64,000 nt of DNA from Cryptomeria japonica. Lineage: Eukaryota > Streptophyta > Pinopsida > Cupressales > Cupressaceae. Made by a program: the position numbers and the translations under genes. Shown here one piece after another: positions 1 to 11,814 of this stretch. The notes below the pieces were generated by a model. That model made no database searches and was not told the origin of the DNA. It worked only from the letters and a program-made list of their open reading frames with translations. Position 1 is the first letter of the stretch. Each line of letters starts with the position of its first letter. The stretch is taken from positions 652,820,920 through 652,884,919 of the forward strand of contig NC_081405.1 in NCBI RefSeq assembly GCF_030272615.1. The letters run 5' to 3'.

Positions 1-196
1 CCTCAGGGGGAGCAACATAATGGAACAGGGAAGCTTGTGCCTCCACTTTGGCATTGTTGTCAAAGGGGGAGAAGAAGTGAAGTGGAGAAGATATCTGCAA
101 GAAGTGAAGCGGAGAAGATATCTTCAGAAATTGGGGGAGAAGAAGTGAAGCGAAGAGATATCTTTGTATATTGCCATCAATGCAAAAGGGGGAGAT
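1..196 (+). other. 3' internal tail and polypurine tract of Copia element A1
   Basis: This is the end of a Copia-type element whose body lies left of the window. It holds two purine-rich stretches of the type AAAGGGGGAGA. The first is near 62-72. The second (184-196) directly abuts the LTR start TGTTGGCAT and is the expected plus-strand primer. The sequence between is short purine repeats (GAAGTGA/GGAGAAGATATC) with no recognisable protein. The same arrangement, reverse complemented, occurs in A2 at 53816-53990. Confidence 0.75.
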
Positions 197-1683
197 TGTT
201 GGCATTATGTGAACTGGTATGAGGACATGATGACATTGTATGTTGTCATTGATATCAATATGCTGAAGAAGAGAGAACCAGTATGTTACCAAGAATAGGT
301 ATATGTGAGAACCGGTATAAGATTCTGAACCGGTATATGTGCCAAAGTAAAGCGGTGTGTTTGTTCAAGGTAAAACAACATGTGGTTATGGGAACCGGTA
401 CATGGAAGCTTTGTATGAGTACTGGTTGGTAGTCTCAACTTTAGGGTTTTCGGTTGAAGTGCTTCAAGCCTGTATGACTCAACTGGTGACTTTGTGTGAT
501 GAGTTAGCATTGTAACAAAGAACAGATCATGTTGCCACGTCAACCTTGTGTGTGTGAAGGATCTTGCATGAAGGAGAGTGTTCCTATCTACCTCAGGAAT
601 GTCTGAAGTCTGTAAATGGTGATAACGCATGATGGGTTATCAACCACCATGAAATCAGTGGAAAATGAATGATGGAGAACATCTTGAGATTGGTTCAAGA
701 CTATTGCATTTAATACAATGTGCTCAATGGTCAGGATTGAACCGTTTGAATTGCTTAACCTAATAGGGTTAGGGTTTATGTTGCCAACCTATCTATTTCC
801 TATAAGGTCGATGTTGTGTTTCATTCTGAGGTTGTTGGCAAAAGTTGTGTGTGTGTATCCAAGAGAAGAGATACGTGATTCTTGCTAGACCAGAAGAGAG
901 AAGTGATACCTGCAAAGTGTAAGTGCAGAAGGTGAAGAGAAGCTAAAGCGGATCTGCATTGGCATTGAGTGTTGTTACCAGATCATTGTAATACCTGTTG
1001 ATCTCTAACCACTTCAATAGTTGGGAAATCCCTTAACAGGGTAGCTTTAACTGACTTACTGTAAATCCTTTAACAGGGTGACTCAAACCATTGAGTTCTT
1101 GAAATCCTCTAACAAGGTAACCTTTAATAGGGTTTAACCCTTAACCGGGTATTCTAGCCATCCCTTAATCGGGTGATCCCTAATAGGATCGGTTCCTAAC
1201 ATAACCTATTATATCAGTCTTTAACTGGACAAGGCTCCTAATAGAGCGGACTTCTAAACAGTTCAAAAATAGCTTGTGGGTATTCATCCCCATTATGGTT
1301 TTTCCCAGTTGGGTTTCCACGTGAAAAATCTATGTGTCATGTGTGGTGTTATTCATGTGATGGTTTGAGTGATCTGTGTCTGAAGGTAAAACATGTTGAT
1401 CTAGCTATTTATATATCTTTGATGATAGATTACTTGTTCATGCACTAGGGTGAAATGGAATGAAGTATTAGATTGTATGAAAAGATAAGTGTCAACCGGT
1501 TTATGCTTGTCTCAGTAATTTTGGGTTTTGTCGGTTGTACTTTGTTTAAGACTGGTGTTACTGTTTGTCTATCAAAGCACAATGTCTGCCGACAAATTGG
1601 TTTAGGATTGTGTTTTTGTCTATACTGATTCAACCCCCCTCTCAGTACTAGTTTGGTACTATCCGTTCATCATTAAGTTATCA
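197..1683 (+). repeat. 3' LTR of Copia element A1
   Basis: This 1,487-bp LTR starts TGTTGGCAT after the polypurine tract and ends GTTATCA, giving TG...CA ends. It matches, in reverse complement, the two LTRs of A2 (52237-53815 and 58101 onward). Shared blocks are the TTTTTCCCAGTTGGGTTTCC motif near 1300, the hairpin repeats at 1030-1260 and the C tract near the end. The 5' half of the element is outside the window, so a target duplication cannot be tested. ORFs inside it are chance frames. Confidence 0.85.
1030..1262 (+). repeat. Short self-complementary repeats inside the A1 LTR
   Basis: About nine degenerate copies of a 12-bp unit of the type CCCTTAACNGGG lie at irregular spacing, for example 1030, 1067, 1107, 1123, 1138 and 1163. 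Each unit is a small imperfect palindrome. Equivalent arrays occur in the A2 LTRs (about 52670-52910 and 58500-58730) and, less densely, in the N1 LTRs (about 20100-20300 and 26340-26540). Confidence 0.6.
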
Positions 1684-2093
1684 CATAGATCTTGCATGTC
1701 ATCTATTATAGGTAGGTTAAGAGTTTCAGTACTAAAGGTCTTTATATGAGTATGTTGTACCTACTGACTAAAGTGCACCAAGTTACATGACGAGTATTTA
1801 TATGAGTATGCATGTATGATATTTATCTGATTCTATGTTCATGTTCTTATGATATTTTGATTCTATGTTATCTATTTGATTCTTATGATTTCTACAATGG
1901 ATTTCTATATGCATGGATGTGTAATGACTTCATAGATACCTATGATGGTTATTTTTGTTTTGTTTTCTCTTCTTTTTAGTGTGAAAGCCACTTACTCCTT
2001 TTCCTCCTCATCATAACTCTCAACATTTACAACTTTATTTTTTTTTGCTTGTTATTTCTTTCTTGGTTTCTTCTTATTTCAAGGAGGCTCAGA
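1684..2093. other. Unassigned sequence
   Basis: AT-rich DNA between the A1 LTR and the cargo remnant. I see no ORF, LTR end or recognisable repeat. Confidence 0.4.
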
Positions 2094-3170
2094 TTATTCT
2101 GGAATAATAGTAGTAGACCTTTGTCTGCTAGGTGGAATTAATGTTGCTACAAAAGGTGTAGGAAGAGTCATAGTAGTAGCATTAGGCCTTTTAGTTCTTT
2201 GTGGTGCAAGTGGTGATTGTGGGACATCGACAACCATTTTGGATGCCTCATTAAGGATTTTACCAAGTTCTTTCTCTTTTATCTTCTCAAACTTTTGGTA
2301 ATTGAGAATTTCTTCATAAGTTCCAAATCTTTCCCCATTAGGATCTTTGGGTTTGATAAGAAACAACTCAACATGGGCAATCCATTAATCTCCAGAGAGT
2401 TCATATGGTAGCTTAAGGATACAAAAAGTTCTAGGTTCAACAACCTCCATATAGAAGTTGTCTTTGTCAACCATAAATGTGATTACCTCCTTGTATCTTT
2501 TTGCAACATCAACTAGTATTTTATGTCTCATTTGCATGTCACATTGAAAAGTTTTGAAGAATCCCCAAAAGCCATTATCACTCATTTTCCCATCTGTAAA
2601 ATTATGCATGTGATCCCTTATTTGTGAAGCTACATATACATCTATTTTCCAAACCACATTCCTTATATTAGGAAATTCTCTCATGAATTATATAGCATTA
2701 AACAAATGATTAGAGATCCATATTGGAAGGGGTACTTAGTTTCCTTTGTCTTCTACAAATTCTCCATTAGTTGTTGTCTCAGTAGTTCACACATATTAAA
2801 ATCTTTGCCTTCTTTGACCATTTGATAAGCAATATGCATGAAAATAGCATAAACATACCCTTCTCTATTGGTGAAATAAATCTTATAGTCGATGCTAATA
2901 GAAGCATACCAAACACACAAATTAGAAATGTCTTTTATTATCAGTGTCATGTTGTTAAACTTTGCTCTAGTTAATCTAATAACTATATCATTCTTTACTG
3001 ATTTCAGTGCAGGGACATCTCTAGTAGAACACAATCATGTTGTTGCCCTAATAGCCTCCTTTGTTATCTTAGAGGGTCAAGCTAGCCAAAAGAATTGGTC
3101 ATGTATATGTGTCACTACAATTCTAATAATCTCCTTTTCATTAAACATGGGAAAATAGTTCTAGACATCC
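2094..3170 (-). pseudogene. Decayed homologue of the E1 cargo protein
   Basis: Minus-strand frames broken by stops and frameshifts translate into a protein that aligns in order with the E1 cargo at 42738-44555. FFWLA then KITKEAIRATT (about 3035-3110) matches FFWLD then KITKEAMKAVT of E1. A stretch ending LLRQQLMENL (about 2755) matches WLKDELIDNL. YGSLIICLMLY (about 2710) matches FGNLLVCLMLH. FYMEVVEPRT (near 2440) matches IWMEAVIPRT. A Pro/Arg-rich tail follows. No LTR boundaries for this copy were found. The role of the protein is unknown. I am confident of the homology, not of any function. Confidence 0.75.
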
Positions 3171-5199
3171 AACTTCTTTTCTTCTAAACAAGCATATTAT
3201 GGTTTTACCAATTTCATTTGATCATACTCCTCCATGGGGCATGAATGCATGCCTAGACATCTTCAGTATGAATGACATTCACCAGTACACGAGAAAATGC
3301 CCCAACAGTGTTGCTTAAGAGAAATGTACTTGTAGGCTTCTTCGCTCCATAACACTTTACTCACTTTTGAATACTTTGTATGAGGTCTAAAATGACCAAG
3401 TATAGCATATATACTTATTCTATCTACCGTAGCAATGCAACATTAATTGTTCTTAATGTTTTAGCAACTTTTAATCCATCTACCATAACAACGATATGTC
3501 AAACACTTCACTCCTCTACAAGAGCATTATTTACTCCAAAAAACAAGCCAAACAAATTGGTATATTCAACTAATCGTGTCCACAATGCCTTAGACCAATA
3601 CTTTGAGGATTTCAACATCTTTTCTTCTTAGTGATTTTAAAAAATCTGCACATATAGTTCTCCCCTAAATTAATATCTCTTTTGCTTTAGTTTCCAAAAG
3701 AACCATCTACACCATCCTTGGGTATAGATTTTATTGGTGTTTTCCCACTAAGTTTCCTAAAAACCTGTAAAGACTAGCCTCTTTTTATGATCAATGGCTT
3801 CTAGGCTAGTGGTCAACAAACAAGGTAAAATCCTACTTAAACTGTAAGGCTTAAACATTATGTACTTTTGACTTTGCTAACCAAGGATGGTGATCGTATT
3901 ATAATATCACTTTAGCTTAACTTTAGGCATTGATATTGCATTCAAAGTAGATATACTCTTATATGTAAATCCAATTTTTATGTGTATTTCTCAAGGCTAA
4001 ATTTCATTAAATTTGATTAACATTAAGGATCAAAGCATAAAATCCTACACCTACAAACTGAAAACAAACAAAATGAAAGGAAACAACTTGTTTTTGGATT
4101 TTTGAATTTAATATACCTTAAAACTCTAACCCTTGAGATTACTGAGACCAAAGCCTTATAGGGCAATAGAGTCAAGCCATAAAAATATCATCTACAACCT
4201 TCACACAAAAAACTTACAATCTAGGGTAAACTGATTCAATGGTTTACACCAAACCACCCAATGCTCTTTGAAATGAAACTCCACTTAAAGATCCCAACAT
4301 AATACTTAACCCATTTGTGCCTTAATCCAAGTATTTTAACTATTTCCTTGAAATAGAACAAAAAACATAACTCTCACTTCATTATAGAGATGAAATATTA
4401 AAGCCTTATTGAAAGATTCCATAAGGGATTAAGCATCACATGCATAGACAATTGCACAAAATAGTCTTCAACTTCATTTTTATTATCAAATATGAAATAT
4501 CCTTTATGGTATTAGAATGAGCCATCTATCTCTACTATCAATTCCTTATACAACACTATGCTAAGTTCTTCTAGAGATCTAAATTTCAAAAATATGCCAA
4601 AGAAGAATTACAATTGCTCTAATTTCTCTTTTTAGAGAAACAAGGGCTTGACAAGAAAATTTCAAGCCCCTTGTGTGTGTGCCATTCATACATTTGGGAT
4701 TACAAATGGCCGTCATCCTAAGAACTAGGATGTCATACCTTAGTGGAGTATCAAAATAGAAAAAGAAGTCAAAATGAGGGAATAATCAAAATTCATTTAC
4801 AAAATTGATAATAAATCCCCCCTTAGAAGAGAATACTAGTTACCACTCAAAATATGATATTGAATTTGAACATGAAATCAATCTGACCCATGGTTCGAAT
4901 CAAGGACTGCTATTGAATCTTTCTAGTAGTTGTCATAAATTATCTCAAAGGCAAAGAGTTCATATAATAGCTGATTCAATTTTAACACTGAGTTCATTGT
5001 CACGATATACCAATGACATTGCTTTTGATCACAATGATCTTAATTTTGACTTATATTGGTGTAATGAATTTGGAATTTCTTGGTCATCCATGATGTTAGG
5101 AAATACTCTTCATTCCATTTTCTCTATCATCTTCAATTTCTCCTCCAATTGTGATTTCAACTTCATAAAAGATGCCACTACCTCCTCAAGGAGTTTAAC
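3171..5199. other. Unassigned AT-rich sequence
   Basis: No convincing coding frame. It may be the non-coding or decayed middle of the same retroelement remnant as the flanking pseudogene pieces. A 10-bp inverted repeat (AAGGGCTTGA / TCAAGCCCCTT) lies near 4646-4672. The 133-residue plus-strand frame at 4805-5206 shows no family features and is probably a chance ORF. Confidence 0.35.
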
Positions 5200-6297
5200 A
5201 TTATGAAAAGTTTCCTCTACTTTGGTGCTTTATCTCTGTCATGTTTAGACATCATCACCATGCTCATCAAGAGTTGGGTCCTATTAAACCACAGTCTTTT
5301 GATAGGTTCAAAACTTTTCATATCCTAATCAAAATTTAATTTTGTATTAACAAGGTCACAATACCCCTTGTATGCATCATCTATCTTTTGACTAATCCTT
5401 GACAATCTATGACTGAATAGACCAACTTCACTATCTCCATTGTGAACTTCTTTTTGGATGTCTTCTCTTTCTCCAAATCATCTTTCATCTCTTTGACTTC
5501 TATCACCAAAGATTCTCTATCTAATAAATTAGGTGCTTGAATGGAAGGTACATGAGTCACAAGGACTGCTCCTGCTTCTAGTATCTCAATCCTCTTAAGA
5601 AGTTGCTAGTTCTCTATTAACTTTTACATATGTGCTTCCTTCAATTTATCATGATCATTGTGCAGCTTATCTATTACTACCTTGTTGAATAGAGTAGTGG
5701 TCACCATTAACCTGGTAGCCTCAAGAGCAGTAGTATTTGATACTCTTTTGATAAGTGCAACTCCTCTAAATTGATCATAATTTTGAAAGTGTTCAAGATT
5801 GTCAATGGTTGGTGATAGAACCTAAACCAACCAAAACCCATAGTCAAGATTGAAAAATAGATCTAGACAAATCCTATTCTACCTCTTCCTCAGAATGATA
5901 AGTTCTCCTTTCGAATAAAAAATATATAAGATGTGAAATTTATTAATATTTATCATGTCTGACCCACCTATAGTGACAATGGCCTTTCATCCCATGTAAC
6001 ATATCTTTCTATTAAAAATTTCATAAAATTACATCAAGAAAAACATTTTGGCACAATGAGCTATCCCAAACCAATCTCCCACCCATTCCTATTAGGAATC
6101 TTCAAGCCTCTCTTTTGGTACTAGTGTTGAAACAAATCCCATCCTTCTTTTGGGACCTTAGCAATTCTGACACCATGCAAGTTATCTAGCAATCTATCAT
6201 TCGGTCCTCCTAGCACACACACAAGATATGAAACAACTTTACCTTGTAACTACTTGATCAAGTCTTCATCAATTGTCCTTGAAGGCTTTCTGCTCAT
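5200..6297 (-). pseudogene. Decayed coiled-coil protein, retroelement-like
   Basis: Minus-strand translation from an ATG at 6297 gives a broken protein. Its first part contains KEGWDLF, resembling KNGWDIF of the E1 frame near 44630. A Lys/Glu-rich heptad-like stretch follows between about 5790 and 5360 (for example LDRESLVIEVKEMKDDLEKE). Several stops and frameshifts interrupt it. With the remnant at 2094-3170 it suggests an old E1-like insertion, although the order of parts differs from E1. A TATATAG at 6321-6327 lies upstream of the ATG, but too close to it to be convincing. Confidence 0.4.
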
Positions 6298-7269
6298 TTT
6301 AATGAGCTAGGGTTTTACACTATATAGCTAGTGTCTTACTTAATTGGCTCAAAAACTACCTAGCTCATTCTTGTTGCTCACAGTTTAGTTGGATATGCAA
6401 TTACCACCAAAAAAGTAATTAAAAACTAAGAAATTGATCAATTTACAAGTCCCATTCAACTTAGCTCTATGTTGCCTATGAAAACCCTAATTATCTTTAA
6501 AACTTCGCTCAGAGCTCAATTTAGACAATATGTCATATGAAAGCAGTTTGGTGGAATGAAATGGTCCTATAGATTCTTATAATGGTTCATAATGATTTTC
6601 AACTCAACTACTGTAGTCTCTTCACCATTAATCTTCATTCGTGTGTGAGAAAATTTCATATAAGTAACCGTTTACTACTTTTGAATATATGCCATTGATC
6701 AACAATAGTCACACTAGAATGGAAGGTTGTGATTAAAATATCATGCTCTTTATGAACCTTCACTAAGCCTTTATCCAATTGGGATCTACCTAGACACATG
6801 TCATCATCAAGGATTGTCAAGGGCATGACTAAGCTCTAACATCTCTGGCTCCTTGAGGCTCTGCTCCAATGAAAAGGCTCTAACATGGTCTAATGTGTCT
6901 CTCACTTCCTATGAGCCTATTTTTAATCAAATGGTCTATGTTCCCTTGAGGACTTGATGGCTCTAATATGCTAAAGGTCAATGTGACTCTATGAACCATT
7001 GATATGATCTCCAAGGAATTAAAGAAAATTTGACATGAGGACTTTGGAAAAGGCATTTATTGGGTGGACAAGTTACTAGCTGAAGCAACCTAAATTGTAC
7101 TCACATAAAATTTTGTCCTCACTTAGGCCTCACTTTGGAATTCCATCCTGCAAGGCCTAATTGCAACACTGATTTTTCTCACACCACTCATTTATCTCAC
7201 ATTCTCACTACATTTTTAGCTTGAGCCTCTATTTGGAGTCCTGATTTATAGGTGCAAGATGTGTCATGC

Positions 7270-7326
7270 CTTGGTCCCAAATTAGGACCAAGACATACCA
7301 TGACTTGGTCATAAATTAGGACCAAG
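7270..7326. repeat. Two tandem imperfect hairpins
   Basis: CTTGGTCC, a short AT spacer and GGACCAAG form a 23-bp palindrome at 7270-7292. A second copy with one arm eroded lies at 7304-7326. Confidence 0.6.
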
Positions 7327-8657
7327 GCATGTACACCTTGGGCTTCCCAATTAGGCCCCAAATTGCCCCCGTCTTATGGTCACTTTTGATGAGCAAGAAA
7401 TCTAGCCCCATGTTAGTCTATTATGGAAATTCAATCAAGTTTTCAACAAGAAAGCATAAGAGGAGGTCTACTTGTCTCATTTCTAGCCTAATTTGAATTC
7501 CTAATCAACTCACAAAAGCAAATTTGAGATCCTACATTCAAGTGAGCAAACAATCAATCTTCTATCAAGTATTGGAGCAAAAGAAAAGTCAAGATTCAAG
7601 CATTGGAGATTTCATTCATGTTCTATGTTTTATGAAGGCGACCTACATGAAACCATAAATCCTTGGTGGAGACAAATAAAACTTCATTAAAAGTATATCA
7701 TTAGTGTTTCATTCATTCTCAAATTTCCCTCAAAAGAAAAGTATTTTATTGCAGTTTGTCATTTACATTTTCAATTCAATTTCATGGTTAATTCCAAAAC
7801 TAGGGTTTGACCTAAGACAAACCCCTATTCCCCAACATATTTCCCCTTTTCATTGTGTGCAGGAACAAGTATAGAGTTGCATTGAAGAGGGTCAAGAGGA
7901 TTCATAGAGATAAATAATTTTAGCTTTCGATTGCAAGAAATTTGGAGGACCATGACGAATTGATACTACCTGGTCCTGAAAAAATAGGCTAGACTTCTGG
8001 GAACAGATCCAAATAAAATTCTTTATCTCAGATCCAAGTTGGTGTCTCCATAAGTAATACATTTTTAGATCATTGTTTCTATTAGATAGTTTCAATAGTT
8101 CACTATCTTGCCCTAATCTTCAACAATTCAATTCAAGGAAGATAGAGTGCAGGGGCTTCATTAGCTAGGCAATATTATATCATGTGCATTCATATTGGGT
8201 GGTTTAATATCCTAAAAATGAGGGTACAATATATTTCCTATCGATGAAAATAGGGGGATTTTTTAATTTAGGCTATGAAAAAATACAATATCTAGTGACA
8301 ATAGGGGATGTTTTAATTCAAGCTGTGTATTAGGAGGGGTTGACAAAAAAGAAGTTTAGGGCAATATTTTTTGAAAATAGAGGGATTCTTTAGTATGCCA
8401 TGAACACACGTGCTATAACTCAGGTTCACTAAGTGAAGCCCACATTGGATAGAGCCCTATCAATGGGGCCTAGAATCTGATCAGAATCTTGGTTTAAAAA
8501 GGCTAGATCTATTAGATTCCTCTCCTCCTTAATGTAATGGTTAATTTAGGTCACATAGTGGTTTTATTATCTTAATTTAACCTTAATCATAATTTTACAC
8601 ATCTACATTTTGGTGAAATCGACTTCTTGCACCTTAATTTTTTATTTGTGGCCTCAT

Positions 8658-8935
8658 ATCTGATTGTTTATGCATTTTAAAATTCAAATTTGCATTCATA
8701 GGTTTTATTTTCAAATGAATTACATAAATTTATAAGTTAATTTCACACAAACCATATAATTTATAATTCTAAATTTGAACATGTGGATTTCATAATTTGA
8801 TTCATTGTCTTAGATCTGATTGCTTATACATTTTAAAATTCAAAATTGCACTTATAAATCTCCTTTTCAATTGAATTACATAAATTTAGAGGTGAAATTC
8901 ACAAAAACCCTAATTTATAATTTTAAAATTTACTC
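8658..8935. repeat. Diverged direct duplication, about 156-bp unit
   Basis: A block beginning ATCTGATTG and containing CATTTTAAAATTCAAA is repeated from about 8814. Both copies continue with a TTTTCAA-TGAATTACATAAATTTA segment. The copies differ at many sites, so the duplication is old. No coding content. Confidence 0.6.
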
Positions 8936-9073
8936 AAGTTACATTGCAAAATAAACCTTTTGCTTTGTAATTTAGTATTTTTTTGTCTACTTATTCTATT
9001 ACACATTTCAACAATTAGCTAATGTTTTCATTCAATAATTTCACAATAATACTGTTCCTAAAATTAGACTGAT

Positions 9074-10560
9074 TTGATTCATTGTAAGCAAGGAGTCAAG
9101 GAGAAAGTGACTAATTTAATTGGTAGATATAAATATTTTATTCTCAAATTGCTTATGCTATGTCTGATCATGATGTTCAAAGAATCTTTATTGCTAAATT
9201 ACAAAAATATATTAGAGATAAGCTTTTATTTTCCGAGTTCACTTCCTTTACACAATTGTGTGCAATGCTTCATAATTATTAGCTTCAACTGAGTCAATTT
9301 GAATCATCTCCTTCAATGGATCCAGTTGGTAAGAATGAGAGTGCTCAACAATCTTTTGCAAAGTTTAAACCAAACAAAGGATACATCAAGATAAAAAACA
9401 ACATCAATACTCAAGTGGCAGCCACGACATCAGGTGTGGCCCATTTATCCAAATACTTCAGAAAATAATTTACTCATCTTTCTAAGTCTTTGCACAATAT
9501 AATGTCAACATTGATAAATAATAATGCATTAAAACTTCTTACCATCAAGACAATTGATACCTCCAAACCTTTTCCATCTTATCATCATCCCAAAGCCTTT
9601 TTCCAATATCACCGTTAACTTGGTCATGATACTGAGAAGTGTTATAATTTAAAGAGTAAGGTTCAAGATTTCATTAATAATAATAACATATATGTAGCTG
9701 TTGTGAATGGCAAAGGAAAAAAATTAGTAGCTCCTATTCAAAATATCCAAATATTTACCAATCCTTTGCCTTTCCACTCTACTAATGTTGTTGGGTCTGA
9801 ATCTCTTACCTTTTCTCCTGATGACCTTGGTGTTGAGTTCAACAAAGTTGTGAATCTTGTTGACAAACCTACACCTCCTAGGGACCTATGCATTACCTTT
9901 GATCCTAGTGATTGTTGCACTTGAAGGACCATTATATATCACTGCAAAGATCAAAGACAAACTCTCATGAGGCGTGCTCATTGATCTAGTGTGTATGGTG
10001 AATGTGATCTCTAAAGAATATCTTTATATTTTATAACTGCATCAAGTAATATATGATAAATATGATGTTATGGTCAAGGTGTACGATGTTTTCTCTTGCC
10101 CTACAATTGGTTCTATTACTTTACCCGTTGAGGTTGGTACATACTAACTGCTTAGATGTGACTTTTGCTATCATTCCTACATTAGATCAATTTTGCGTGA
10201 AGTTGGGACATCCTTAGCTCTCTTCCATGAAATCTATCCCTTCCAATCTTTATAAATGCCTAAAATATTCTCATAATGGCACTATCATAACAATTAATCA
10301 TAGCATGTACCGACCCATGGAAAAGCGCGATAATCTCACCCTTAATTACTTTTGGCCTTAACACTGGAGCCTCAAAATGGTGTTCCTTTTTCTATCTTAT
10401 CAAAAGTGGAATAATGAGATGATCTTATCTTTGAGTAAGCCTAGAGACCTTGGACCTATTCCTCCTCCTCATGATGGACCTAATATCCCTCCTACAACTT
10501 ATATTTCTCCCACATATGTCACAGTCCCACCTCCTACGTCTTACAAAGGAAAGTGATTGG
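9074..10560 (+). pseudogene. Ty3/Gypsy gag-protease remnant (Tat/Ogre-like)
   Basis: A decayed + strand frame shows a Tat/Athila-type gag end at about 9570-9690: a YHHPKAFFQYH zinc-binding-like motif, then a GHDTEKCYNLK block and KVQDFINN. A retropepsin-like region follows (about 9900-10330), with a VNVISKEYL-like segment and CVKLGHPWLSSMKSIPS, typical of the end of the Gypsy protease. Multiple stops and frameshifts are present. Neither RT nor integrase was found downstream, so pol has been lost or was never present. The lineage assignment is from motif memory only. Confidence 0.6.
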
Positions 10561-10840
10561 CATCTTCTATGTCTCAATCTAATGTGGCTTCTCCTGTTCC
10601 TCCTCCTTCAATGAAATAAAAGAAACCTATGTCCATTGATCCTCAACTTTCACAAACTTTTGCTAAAACTAAAAGAAACCTTTGTGAGAGAGAACAATAA
10701 TTAATATGTCGTGCTAAGACTCATGAACGTGCTTCTCAAACCATGTCCTCCTCAAAGACACTAGATGTGGACTTGGGAACGCGTATGGGTGTGGGATTTC
10801 AGGAACCATGGCAATTGAAATGGGTAGTTTGTGTTAGTAT

Positions 10841-11281
10841 ATGAGACATTCTTGTGTTCCAGTATTTCCATTTTATGCACCCATCTATTGGGTGAAGCTT
10901 AACACTAGGGAGGAAGTTCAACCTAAATCACCAAGATTAAAAATGCTTAAGAAAAATGATGATTCACACTCTTTTTGTGTCAGGGATCCTATTTTTGTTA
11001 ATATAGATGATGAAATGGATGATGATGTTGTACATGCTAACAATGTTGATTCTAATGATATGTATGATCTCGTTAATATTAATAATGATCTATCTTCACA
11101 TTTTTCAAAAGCATTAACCCTAGCTCCTAGTGACAAACAAAATTACTCATCATTAGAGTATGGTCCTATTTTGGAACTTGCAGTAGCTCCATGTACTTCT
11201 CTCAAAGTTTCTCCTCGATATTTTCCACCTTCCCAAAACAATTGTCAACAATATTGGGAGGCAGATGATTTTCTTGATTAG
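10841..11281 (+). pseudogene. Acidic ORF downstream of Gypsy gag-protease remnant
   Basis: A 146-residue frame, rich in Asp and Asn (DDEMDDDVVHANNVDSND), with no recognised domain. It lies where the gag-pol linker of a Tat-type Gypsy element would be, and its flanking sequence is broken. I treat it as part of the same decayed element, not a host gene. Confidence 0.35.
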
Positions 11282-11814
11282 CTTCATTCATGTTGTAGAT
11301 CCTCTCTTGCTTATCCATAACGTGCTTCCATGTGATGTGTTTTTCTGTTATGTTAGTTTCTCTTTAGATGACCCTTGTTACTCCATTGGTGTAAGCCAAT
11401 AAATAGGTTGAGTCTATTGTGACATTCTTCTATTTGTATCTCAATTCTTCTATATGTTGTCCCTTGTGTGGTCTACTTGGGGATGATGTGAAGCATTGAG
11501 ATCTCTCTTGGTCATGTCCATGTTGACTCAGAATACACATGTTCCCTTCTTCTATTGTGCTTGTGGTCCCACTACCTTTGGGGTATGAGGTCAATTAAAT
11601 GAAAATATCCATGCTATACATTATTTATCATAAGAGCATATTGACCTTAGAGTTAGTGGATCCCTTATGTGCTTTTATGTTTTGTGACCTTTATCCTTTG
11701 ATTTTTCCTTTCTTGGGAGCATCTTATTATGGTAACGTGCTTGTATTTTGGATGCATGCTACCTTAAAGCAATTTATCCTGATAAGGTGCATGCAATCAC
11801 TTTAATGTGGGGAT
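11282..11814 (+). other. 3' untranslated part of the Gypsy remnant
   Basis: Non-coding sequence between the acidic ORF and a purine tract (TGTGGGGAT, 11806-11814) that resembles a weak polypurine tract. No protein homology seen. Confidence 0.3.

Larger units (their letters stand above)
6298..9073. other. Unassigned AT-rich sequence
   Basis: No gene, LTR boundary or pol motif is recognisable. It contains two small local repeats (7270-7326 and 8658-8935). The minus-strand ORF at 7892-8095 has no family features. Confidence 0.4.

Noticed and set aside
286-630. 114-residue minus-strand ORF inside the A1 LTR
   Set aside because: It lies wholly within an LTR, has no family features, and its frame is not kept in the A2 LTRs.
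4805-5206. 133-residue + strand ORF
   Set aside because: Antisense to decayed retroelement-like coding sequence; no domain, likely chance.
8658-8935. Possible CRISPR-like or satellite array
   Set aside because: Only two diverged copies of about 156 bp; an old local duplication, and the window is a plant nuclear genome.
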